NCBI GenBank assembly: GCA_016648135.1
Contig: JADDOH010023170.1
Span: 372,001 to 436,000, forward strand
Direction: 5' to 3'
From: Agrypnia vestita
Taxonomy: Eukaryota > Arthropoda > Insecta > Trichoptera > Phryganeidae
DNA length: 64,000 nucleotides
The notes under the pieces were generated by a model. That model had not been told where the DNA came from. It searched no databases and saw only the letters and a list, made by a program, of their open reading frames with translations. Shown piece by piece: positions 47,788 to 56,934 of the stretch. Both the position numbers and the translations under genes were made by a program. Position 1 is the first letter of the stretch. The number at the start of each line of letters is the position of its first letter.

Positions 47788-49540
47788 GACAAATAATTAT
47801 TTTTTTCACAATGTTCAGAACAGACATTTCGGTTGCATTTATCACAACACTGTTTAGAAGTCCTGGATATTTTTGAAGGACAAATATGGCAACACTTCTT
47901 TCTTTTTAGAACAGGATTATGTAGATGATTGAGCAGCTCCCTGATTTGATCCTACCACGTCTTGCATGGCCGTTAAGTGATAACTCGATAGGCCTATCTT
48001 GTTTATCTCTGTATATGAGGTGTTACCAATTCAGTTACGATTTCACGTAAAAATAGTTTTCTTAACGGATTTATTTATTCTGTTGTTTCTAATCAGGATA
48101 TAAATTTTTCCGTAAAATTAGCGAAGCAATGCCAACAACATTTATAATACATATTTTGATAAAATACAATCGGCCATCTAATTTTAAAAGCCGTCATATC
48201 TTTTACCTTGGGAAGGTGCGTTGGCTGGTTTGTATCTTTTAGAATATTGATCATTAGCGATATCTTTGTCCTCTTCATCGACCGACTCAAGTCTTCTCTT
48301 CCTGGCAGGAACCCCCAGCAACGAACCAGCAATGTCTAGTCAGAATGTTAATAAATCCTTTGGAACTTTATTAGCGAAACTGTCATTGTGATATAGTCGC
48401 CAAGCATTTACCACTGAGAGGTCGATGAAGTGTGTGAGTACTTTTAATGTCCATATCTTTGTTTTTATGTAGGTCCGATAGTATTCAACCATTTGGTCCA
48501 GAACATCCACACCTTCCATAGGCTTGTTGTAATTAGATATTAATTTTGGAGTAGACACAGAGACACAAGATTTTGTCTTTTTATCCCATCTCTGAATAGA
48601 GTCATTGGAATCAGCTCCTGTGCAGTTAGATGCCATTATAACGGACTTATTATCTTTCCACTTTACAACTGCCACGCTGCTGCTGACGAACTGCTGGGAG
48701 TCATCACGATTCATATCTCTGTCAATTCTGAATGGTATAGCATGTCGTTTGGGTATTCTATTGAACATCAACGTGCCAGTTCCGTGAAGATTCATTTTCA
48801 AAAGTCTCTCCATCAAGGATATTGTCGAAAAAAACGATCAAAGTAGATGCAGCTCCCAGGTGGTACGGATTTGACAAGATGAAGAATTAACAAAGGCCCT
48901 ACGCCTAATGATCTATCTGCAAAACCACTGTTGGCGCCTTGATATATATCAAAGTCTATCAAGAGCCCTTTGCTTATAGTTACAACAAAAAATTTCAGTC
49001 CTACGGGTCGCGGCTTATTTTTGGCTACCTGGCGCAAACTGCACCTACAAACAAAGCGGTCCCGATTCGTGCTTTTGGTAATCATCAGTAATTTCATTCT
49101 AGTTCGCCAATACATGCACATTTTGGGGTGCGGAATGCAACCCATTGATGATACGACTGGCCACAAGTCTAAGCATTTCTTTCGAAGTTGTATTCAGCAT
49201 GCATCCCGTTTTTCTCGTTCACATTGCAGCTAATTCAAAAAACTCTTCATCGAGATAATCGTTTTAATACTCAACTGGCGTACGAACCGGTGAAACTGGA
49301 AGATCGGGGAACTCATGAAGCGTATCCTCGAAGTGTACTTGTTTCCAGATTCTCCTACGCTTCTTGCCTTTTTTAGAACATTTTCTTACTCTTCTTTTTT
49401 GATTTTCTTCTTTGAGATTGTCATTCAAGATATTCTCCAAGACTCCTCCAAATAGTGGAATATCTTCATCTGAGTCGGATAACTCCTCTTTTTCAGAACA
49501 CCTAACAGCTTCTTAACCATTTCATTAATCAACGGGAGTC
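47788..49540 (-). pseudogene. piggyBac-type transposase fossil
   Basis: Minus-strand fragments in several frames follow piggyBac order. An acidic N-terminal part with DIPLFGG near 49,450 and KKGKKRRR near 49,370 comes first. Then comes KPRPVGLKFFVVTISKG...YQGANSGFADRSLGVG...YFDRFF (48,813-49,166) and the catalytic C-terminal part RIPKRHAIPF...SNYNKPMEGVDVLDQMVEYY (48,340-48,816). A divergent end follows (48,093-48,332), and last a cysteine-rich tail CCHICPSKIS..CDKCNRNVCSEHC (about 47,800-47,900), like the zinc-binding end of piggyBac. Stops and frameshifts make it inactive. No TTAA-flanked termini were identified. Confidence 0.85.
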
Positions 49541-49870
49541 CTAGAATAAGGTGAGACTGGTTAAACTATAATTTGTAGATAAATTGTTGTTAAAATATTT
49601 AAATTTGATAAAAAAAGCAACAATTGAAAGAAATTATTGCTTTGTGTCATAAACAAAACTTGCACCTAAACGGCACGATTGTGATCTTGTTGACTTTTCT
49701 TCATATAATTTATTTTACGGACAAAAATATCATCAAAAAAGCACTAACATTTTATCTTTATCATATAATTTAATGAAAAAGCAGAAAATAATAATGAAAT
49801 ACATAATAATACTTCATGATAAAAATATTCACTTACTTTTACCTGCGTCACCATCAAAATAGACAGCCAT

Positions 49871-50282
49871 TATGAACAAATTATGAAATAAAACAATGAA
49901 CTTTGTTTTTTCCACTTATATTTGAGCACTTGTTTCACTACATGTTTCGGAAACGTCCGTTTCCTTCATCAGGTGAACTGAGGTATGCGGGAGTGGCTGT
50001 CTGGTGTGTGGGTTGTGGATTTGGTAGAAGTGGAGGGGGTATCCAGGTGGTGGAAAATCTGGAACATTGTATATATTTAAAACTGTAAGTCTGTATTTAA
50101 TGTGGAGTTTTTTGTACACTTTCACCTTGATCGCCGTACTGACACTTGACAAGTAATTGAATGTTTCGGCGTTAACTTTGTGGAAATCCATTATGAACAT
50201 ATTGTGAAATAAAACAATGAACTTTGTTTTTTTCCACTTATATTTGAGTACTTATTTCACTACATGCTTCGGAAACGTCCTC
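49871..50282. repeat. Pair of ~100-base direct repeats with hammerhead-like core
   Basis: Both copies contain ATGAAATAAAACAATGAACT-like sequence and CCACTTATATTTGAG, then CACTACATG and CGGAAACGTCC (49,871-49,976 and 50,191-50,278). The first also keeps the full core on the minus strand (49,972-49,945). The layout resembles the pseudo-LTR of a Penelope-like element or retrozyme (inference). Confidence 0.45.
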
Positions 50283-51041
50283 AAATAAATATATCCTGAT
50301 GCTTGTGACAGCTTTTAGAAAATAAATTTCTTAAATCCGTAGATGTGCAAAAGGAACTTAAGGTGAATCCGTCTTTACATACTATCCTAGAGATCATTTT
50401 GTCCACGGGGTTTTCTTCGATAAGAAAACTGTCCATTGTTTTCTTCTTGTGATACTCTCAATTTACGCGAAAGTTTTAGCACCAAATTTTTAATTTGCGG
50501 GATCCGCAGATCCGCGCTTTGAAGGTGCAGGATCCAGCAGATTAATAAAAGCAGCAGGATCCGCGGGAATGCGTCATCCCGATTTGCAGGATTGCAATCC
50601 CTATTTATATTACAGCGTCTTTCTTAATATAACTAAAAAAAATTCTAATAGAGATGCAAACAGGGAATGCATGTCACATCAATATCCTTACTATTTTCAA
50701 ATTAAACTAAACAAAGGCTTGTACTTGAAAATATGATTAACAGAGTATACAATAGCACACATCTTAAAGGAAATATAAATAATATCAAAAATATACAAGC
50801 ACTATTTAGAAACAAGTAAATTTAATTTCAATTATACAATTTTTCATTTGTAAAATAAAATAGATTTGAACTGCTTTGGTTCCGTATAATTTTGTAAGAA
50901 ATGACACTTTAAAATCTTGAAATAGATCTACAGTAGGAAAGACATAAAGTTTTTTTTTTTTTTTTTTTAAATTTAATGGCTTGTCACCCAGTAAAAGGAT
51001 GTTATTGCCAAAAACTAGTCAATAGGTCATCGACATAAACA

Positions 51042-54000
51042 TTACAGCTCAATGCAATTACTCTCTAAAAATCGTAGTAACACTTTCAATACTTCCCGTC
51101 GGCAGTCTGTAAGCAAGAGCTGGATATTTGTAGGGAAAGGGATATTAAGATCTGCAAGATCCTGGAGTAGGGACTGAGTACCGACATTTAAAATGCAATT
51201 GAAAAACAAGTGGTTCAAATCCTCCTCCTCTTGTCCACACTCACAGATTGAGGAGTTAAGAACATGAATTTTTGCAAGGTGTAAGCGGATAGAGCAATGA
51301 CCCAGACGCATTCGGCAAACCATTGAAGTCTCCCTCTTGCTCAATCTGATCCTGTGAAACCAGGCTCGAGATGGGATAAGTGGCTGAATAGCGGCGTAGT
51401 GTCGACCTTTTGACATTTTAGTGAGGTCCCAATGAGACTGCCACTGAAGTGCGGCATCGTTTCTTGTAATATTGAAAAGATCGCTCACTGGAATAGTGGA
51501 AAATGTGGCATCCCCCTGTGAGATTGCATTTTTAGCCAGCGAGTCTACCATTTCATTACCAGGGATGCCTACATGACTCGGAATCCAAGCCAAAACAATT
51601 TCAAATTTATCCAAGGAAAGGTCGTGAATTATACTCCGAATTTCCATGCAGATCTGATCATCAGGGTGCCGAAAGGGGCTGGATTTAATTTTGAGCAGAG
51701 AACTTAAGGAATCTGAAAGAATAAGGCACTTCTTTGATTGTTTTGGTTTACATGATTTTAGCGCTTCTCGGATTGCCAAGCACTCAGCAGTAAAAATGGA
51801 TGTCTCTTTAGGGAGTTGAAATATACCTTGGATACCATCATTTGGACAATAAAACGCAGCACCCGTACAGCCGGTTGCCTGGAGTTTGGATCCGTCAGTG
51901 AAAATTTGAGTCCAGCCATACCATTCTTTATTTATTATTTCAGAAAATATTCTCTTAGGGTTAGGAGTGAATTTGTCAATTCCCAAGGAAATGACTTTAG
52001 GGGAAAAAATGTGATTAGAAAAAGGAAATTTGTAGATAGGGAGAACAGGGTTTGATTGAACTCGAGGGATGAAACTCCCCAATCTGGAGAAGCTCCGAGT
52101 CAAAAGAGGAGGAGTTTTGCCTTTCCAATATGCACTTGACTTTGTGAGATCAAGGAGGGATTGAGAAATAGCAAGAATAGGGTGGTTGGGGACCCTGAAA
52201 CACTTTATAGTAAAATTGTCAGCTAAATATTGCCTTCTGATTGCGAGAGGGGGCTCCAATGTTTCCACCTGCAATGCATTAATCGGAGATGATCTCATGG
52301 CTCCAATAATCAACCTCAAGCATTTTGACTGAATTTTGTCTAGTTTTATTCCTAAATATTTCGGAAGAGGATCAAGCAAAAAACTAGCATAATCTATATG
52401 GTTCCGGATAAAGGCATTATACATGAGTTTCAGAGTTAAAGGATGAGATCCCCACCATACACCTGATGTCGCACGGAGGAGGTTCAATTTCGTTTCGCAC
52501 TTAGAGACCATGGAGTTTACTTGGGAGGCCCAATTTAATTTTCTATTGAAGATAATGCCTAAAAATTTTATTTCATTGGCGAGTGGGATACTGAAGCCAT
52601 CAAATGTGACACACGTCTGGGAAATACGATGTTTTCTTGAGAAAACTATGGCCTGACTTTTTGAGGGGGCCATTTCGAGTCCATTGGAGATAAGCCAGGA
52701 GTTGAGCCCCGAGAGAGCTCTAGCAAGCTTCTTTAAAGCAACATGTATATCCTTATCAGAGCAGTAAATTGCTATGTCATCCGCGTATTGGAGTATGGAG
52801 CATATCTCTCGAATGGACTCTTCAAGGTCAGCAGTAAATAAACTATACAGAAGGGGGCTGAGGACCGAACCTTGCGGGAGTCCCTTCCAAAGATTTCTGA
52901 TTAATTTATGAGACGGACCATCTATTAAGATCGTCCTTTCACATAAAATATTAAAGACTAGTTGTACTAATTTTAATGGAAGACCCAGTTTTATAAGCTT
53001 ATATTTTAATAAGATAGGGCTCACATTGTCATACGCACCACGAATGTCAATAAAGGCTGCTGCAGTACACTTACCGAGAGAAAGAGATATTCTAATATCT
53101 GAGGTAAGAATACTCAGGTTGTCAAAAACAGATTTCTTTTTGCGAAAACCAAATTGAGAGGACGAAAGGAGTTCATTATGTTCTGCATACCAATCAATAC
53201 GGTTTTTAATCATATGTTCAACCACCTTCAGCATGCAAGAAGATAGGGCTATTGGGCGGTAAGAGCATCCAAAATCTGGGTCTTTATTTGGTTTTAGGAT
53301 TGGGAGAACCAATTGGGCTTTCCATTCCTCAGGAATTTGTCCAGTTTCAAATATTTTATTAATGACAAATAAGTAATAATTTAAAGTGGAGGTGGGAAAA
53401 TGTTGAATCATGATATAGGATATTTTATCCAGCCCGGGCGAGGAATTTTTAAGGTTTTGAAGAGGATAGGTTAATTCTTGAATAGCAAAAGGAGCATCCA
53501 ACCAAGACGTGGGACTTGAAAAATGAGTTAAAGATGGAGATTCACTGATATGAGGCACATGTGGAGGTGCCAGATTGTCAGCAAACACTCCTAGCCATAG
53601 ATTGTTGGAAGACCGTTTAACGGAAGGAATAAAAGATGAGCGATACTTACGGATCATTGTCCATACAGTAGAAATAGGAGTAGTGGGGGATATAGAAGTA
53701 CAAAACTGTTGCCAACCCTTTCTTTTTTTCTTCCTTAAAAATTTTTTGGTTTGAGCCTGAGTTTTTTTGACAACTAAGTAATTAGCCATACTCATATCTT
53801 TTTTGTAGGTAGACATAGCAGTTTTACGCCTTCTTACGGCCTGGGTACATTCTTCATCCCACCAGGGGGGAGAGGCGGGGAATTTTGGGTTAGGGTTTGA
53901 TTTTGGGATGCTTTTGTCTGCTGCATGTTGGATAATTGAAATTAATTGAGAAAATGTTGATTGAATTTCCTCAGAGGTAATATGCAAAGGGAGGGGAGCG

Positions 54001-54740
54001 GTAGAGGATTCAAGGAGTTCGCGGAAGTGGTTCCAATTTGCTTTTTTAAAATTAAATTTAGGAACTCTTTTTACAGGAGATTTGGGTGATTTTGAGACAA
54101 ATGAGAGGATTATAGGGAAATGGTCACTAGAGTGTGGATCTCCTAGTATTGACCAACTGGTTGACGCTGCTAAGGAATTGGAACAGATAGACAGATCCAC
54201 CGCACTGGCTCGTTGAGACGGGGGACTGAACCTAGTGGGAGAGCCATCATTGAGGATAATTAGGTTATTATCGTCAATGAATGAAATAATATTAGTTCCA
54301 GATCGATCACAAAACGCACTGCCCCATGACTGAGAGTGAGCATTGAGATCTCCAAGAATAAAAAAAGAAGAAGGAAGAAGAGAGATAACTGAGTTCCAAG
54401 CATCAATGTCGAATGTGCCATTGGGGGGGCAGTATACTGAAACATATCCCACATCATTGACTTTAGCACCTACTATTTGGAATGAGGGAAAGGACGGAAG
54501 AGGGATTTGAGAAAAGGAAAAGGAATTTTTTATAAGTAGGGCTACTCCGCCCTTGCCATCTGGACGGTCATCCCTGAGACAGGAGAATCCTGGGATCTTA
54601 AACAGATAGTTCTGCTTAAACCAGGTCTCTGATATTGCTGCTATATCTATATTGTAAGTTTTTAGTAGAGAAACTATTTCATGTTTATTACAAACAGCAC
54701 TACGGCTGTTCCACTGAAGGATTTGAACATCGGAGGCCAT
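51042..54740 (-). CDS. I-clade-like retrotransposon ORF2 (endonuclease, reverse transcriptase, RNase H)
   Basis: 1,232 residues with no stop or shift. An APE-type endonuclease occupies residues ~5-215, with SETW (Glu38), GDLNAH (Asp131) and SSDH (Asp206-His207). Reverse transcriptase spans ~430-720 with the first catalytic Asp565 in FIDIRGAYD, GLPQGSVLSP at 620-629 and YADD at 652-655. RNase H spans ~940-1075 with TDG (Asp949), AE (Glu986), SD (Asp1010) and VD (Asp1066), all four catalytic carboxylates present. A C-terminal Cys-Cys-His-Cys motif (1166, 1168, 1177, 1182) follows, as is common in this group. It nicks the target and copies its RNA at the nick. All key residues are intact, so activity is possible. 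Confidence 0.93.
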   Translation of the reverse strand: MASDVQILQWNSRSAVCNKHEIVSLLKTYNIDIAAISETWFKQNYLFKIPGFSCLRDDRPDGKGGVALLIKNSFSFSQIPLPSFPSFQIVGAKVNDVGYVSVYCPPNGTFDIDAWNSVISLLPSSFFILGDLNAHSQSWGSAFCDRSGTNIISFIDDNNLIILNDGSPTRFSPPSQRASAVDLSICSNSLAASTSWSILGDPHSSDHFPIILSFVSKSPKSPVKRVPKFNFKKANWNHFRELLESSTAPLPLHITSEEIQSTFSQLISIIQHAADKSIPKSNPNPKFPASPPWWDEECTQAVRRRKTAMSTYKKDMSMANYLVVKKTQAQTKKFLRKKKRKGWQQFCTSISPTTPISTVWTMIRKYRSSFIPSVKRSSNNLWLGVFADNLAPPHVPHISESPSLTHFSSPTSWLDAPFAIQELTYPLQNLKNSSPGLDKISYIMIQHFPTSTLNYYLFVINKIFETGQIPEEWKAQLVLPILKPNKDPDFGCSYRPIALSSCMLKVVEHMIKNRIDWYAEHNELLSSSQFGFRKKKSVFDNLSILTSDIRISLSLGKCTAAAFIDIRGAYDNVSPILLKYKLIKLGLPLKLVQLVFNILCERTILIDGPSHKLIRNLWKGLPQGSVLSPLLYSLFTADLEESIREICSILQYADDIAIYCSDKDIHVALKKLARALSGLNSWLISNGLEMAPSKSQAIVFSRKHRISQTCVTFDGFSIPLANEIKFLGIIFNRKLNWASQVNSMVSKCETKLNLLRATSGVWWGSHPLTLKLMYNAFIRNHIDYASFLLDPLPKYLGIKLDKIQSKCLRLIIGAMRSSPINALQVETLEPPLAIRRQYLADNFTIKCFRVPNHPILAISQSLLDLTKSSAYWKGKTPPLLTRSFSRLGSFIPRVQSNPVLPIYKFPFSNHIFSPKVISLGIDKFTPNPKRIFSEIINKEWYGWTQIFTDGSKLQATGCTGAAFYCPNDGIQGIFQLPKETSIFTAECLAIREALKSCKPKQSKKCLILSDSLSSLLKIKSSPFRHPDDQICMEIRSIIHDLSLDKFEIVLAWIPSHVGIPGNEMVDSLAKNAISQGDATFSTIPVSDLFNITRNDAALQWQSHWDLTKMSKGRHYAAIQPLIPSRAWFHRIRLSKRETSMVCRMRLGHCSIRLHLAKIHVLNSSICECGQEEEDLNHLFFNCILNVGTQSLLQDLADLNIPFPTNIQLLLTDCRREVLKVLLRFLESNCIEL

Positions 54741-56190
54741 TATGAAGGGAGTTAAGAGATGAAATTATAGAAGCAGCGTTGGACGGTAAAGAATTGCTAT
54801 TAGAAATTAAATTAATGAGTATCATAAGTAAAGTCTGAATAAAAGAAGAATTTTCATTGCTAATGGCATTTGACAGGGGAGTAGATGGTGGAAGAGTAGG
54901 AGTTTTTGTTGGTTGGCTAATATTAGAAGTAATGACATTGGATGGGTTAGAACTATAAGAGAACAGTTGATCATTATGTCCTTGTCTGTCATATCCCGGA
55001 GAGCTAGGAACTTTTGATTTAGGATTATGGTATACGGTTTTACGGAAAGAGGTAGCAGGAAGATTAGGTGTAAAGAGGCAACTCTGGGGAGTTTGAGTAA
55101 CGGGAGGTTGAGATGAGACATTGGCAAATGATTTTTTGGAAATCGAGAAAATTTTGGATGCTTGAAAATATGATGCATTATTGGCGGCCATATATTGTTT
55201 TATGTTTTTTTGTCTGGTTAATTCTGGACATGAAAAACTAGTCGCCGTATGATTACCTGAACAGTTCACGCAGGTGGGGACATCGGGAGGATTTGGGCAT
55301 TGATTGGTAAGATGATTTTCACCGCACTTGAAGCATCGAGGAGAGGATCTACATGTCACCTTAGAGTGTCCATAGCGGAGACAATTATAACACTGAATGG
55401 TTGGGAAAGTGTACAGTTCTACCGGCAGAGAATTGTACAAGAGATATACGTGAGAAGGAAGGGTTTGGCCTTCAAAAGTGAGGACCACTGTTTGTGATGG
55501 TTTCCATGTGACAGTACCAGAGGAAGTATCTTTATAGTTTAGGCGTCTAGCCTTTACAACTTTACCAATATTTTGTGAAGTAGAGATATACGAAATTATT
55601 TCTTCCTCTGAAAGATCAACGGATATGCCACGTACGAGACCCAGGCGGGTAACATTAAAGGATGGAACGTAAGCTTTGAATTTATTATTTTGTGAGTTGC
55701 TAAAACTTGATACAAAATTGTTTGCCAAAGCTCCTGATTCAAATTCAACAGAGATTTTATATCTACCTTCTGCCTTAATACCATCTGGGCGAATGCCTTT
55801 TGTTTTTTGTTGCAAAATATGTTTACCAAAATCGATTGGGTGGATTGTACCTCGTTCTGTTCTCTGAACATAGACCAGAAAAGGGGATACTGCTGAATCA
55901 GAGTACAACAGTTGAGGATGAGGAAGAGGACCCTGAGGAGCAGAAGAAGGCTCTAAAGCTGGGATTATTGAAGGCGTAGGGGAGATAGGAGGAGACGCAA
56001 CGATGGTAGAGGGCTTAGGTCTTATTTTTGAAGATCTTTTTTCAATTTTCCTTTTTTTAAAAGCCGAAAAAGAGGAATCTTCTGAGGAATCCGAGTCCTC
56101 CAAAGGAAAACGCGATATTCCTCTTATGGTAGATGGTGAAGGATGAGGATCAGGGGGATCCGGAGGATCCGGAGGTCTTAAGTCCTCCAT
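54700..56190 (-). CDS. I-clade-like retrotransposon ORF1 (zinc-knuckle nucleocapsid-like protein)
   Basis: 496 residues. The start is acidic and Pro-Asp rich (repeats of DPP), followed by a basic KKRKIEKR stretch that may be a nuclear signal. Residues ~100-260 probably form an RRM-like fold. Three zinc knuckles follow: C267-C270-H275-C280, C286-C289-H293-C298 and C307-C310-H314-C321, a set usual for I/Jockey-group ORF1 proteins that coat the element RNA. The Ser/Pro-rich C-terminal part is low in recognisable structure. The reading frame is uninterrupted. It overlaps the ORF2 start by 41 bases in another frame, so ORF2 is probably translated by reinitiation or coupling (inference). Confidence 0.9.
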   Translation of the reverse strand: MEDLRPPDPPDPPDPHPSPSTIRGISRFPLEDSDSSEDSSFSAFKKRKIEKRSSKIRPKPSTIVASPPISPTPSIIPALEPSSAPQGPLPHPQLLYSDSAVSPFLVYVQRTERGTIHPIDFGKHILQQKTKGIRPDGIKAEGRYKISVEFESGALANNFVSSFSNSQNNKFKAYVPSFNVTRLGLVRGISVDLSEEEIISYISTSQNIGKVVKARRLNYKDTSSGTVTWKPSQTVVLTFEGQTLPSHVYLLYNSLPVELYTFPTIQCYNCLRYGHSKVTCRSSPRCFKCGENHLTNQCPNPPDVPTCVNCSGNHTATSFSCPELTRQKNIKQYMAANNASYFQASKIFSISKKSFANVSSQPPVTQTPQSCLFTPNLPATSFRKTVYHNPKSKVPSSPGYDRQGHNDQLFSYSSNPSNVITSNISQPTKTPTLPPSTPLSNAISNENSSFIQTLLMILINLISNSNSLPSNAASIISSLNSLHNGLRCSNPSVEQP

Positions 56191-56761
56191 TAAGGATGTA
56201 GAAACGGAAATTCGTTAATATGCTACAATACAACAAAATATAAACTAAATACAAAGGGAAAAAAAGGTTATAAATATCTGTTTTATCCAAAATAAGTAAT
56301 TATCCAAGAGAGCAAGCACAAACACAACTGTCACTTTGCAAACTTGCAACAATACTCCTCAAGACATAAAGTTATTCTATGAACTATGTGTAATTAATGG
56401 CTGTACAGAGGACTTATATAGGAACTAATAGTTTTCTTATTTGATAAATTGTGTAATAACATACACATTTTTATAACTACAAAACAAAGGTAAGTTTTCT
56501 TAATCGTTCCACAGTCAGGTTGACATGGTCTTGCCTTTGACATGTTTGTCAATATTAATCTTGTGATTATGTTTAGTACGGTCCGTGTTGCATATAAATC
56601 GTTATATGTATTAATGAGGTTTTCAGATACTTCTTCTTGTAGTATGAAAGGAATGATAAATGTTTTTTTCGGTGGTACATTTTATGTATGAAGTACTGAA
56701 ATAATGAGAAAAAAAAATAGTTTAACAAGCGTTTCTTATTTCACGGCAATTGAATATTAGC

Positions 56762-56769
56762 TATATAAA
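56762..56769 (+). promoter_or_regulatory. TATA box of gene B
   Basis: TATATAAA lies 82 bases before the ATG. The surrounding block 56,721-56,843 matches the gene A promoter with only a few substitutions, including the upstream CACGGCAATTGAATATTAGC element. Confidence 0.65.
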
Positions 56770-56843
56770 TGTTGCCAAGTCGCAAAGAAACTATACATTA
56801 CATCAAGACCGACTGTATACCTAAAGTCATCAGATAGTAAACA

Positions 56844-56934
56844 ATGGCTGTTCTCAAAGTATTGGTCGCTCTCTTTGCGGTGTTCCTGGTGATCAGCCTG
56901 TCAGTGGACTCCGCTCCATCGCCGGAGGAGGGAG
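56844..56934 (+). CDS. Gene B exon 1: signal peptide
   Basis: It encodes 30 residues starting MAVLKVLVALFAVFLVISLS. The GTAAAC donor is phase 1. The acidic SPEEG end replaces the SPAEG of gene A. A TATA box sits 82 bases upstream. Confidence 0.88.

Larger units (their letters stand above)
50952..56361 (-). mobile_element. Full-length I-clade-like non-LTR retrotransposon
   Basis: This complete element is about 5.4 kb on the minus strand: a ~170-base 5' UTR, ORF1, ORF2, a ~70-base 3' UTR and an 18-base poly(A) tail (the T run at 50,951-50,968). A 12-base target duplication, AGACATAAAGTT, lies at 50,940-50,951 and 56,362-56,373. Unit A keeps the unoccupied site near 34,888. The RNase H domain and zinc-knuckle ORF1 point to the I group rather than CR1 or RTE. 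Uninterrupted ORFs and an intact duplication suggest recent insertion. Confidence 0.92.
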
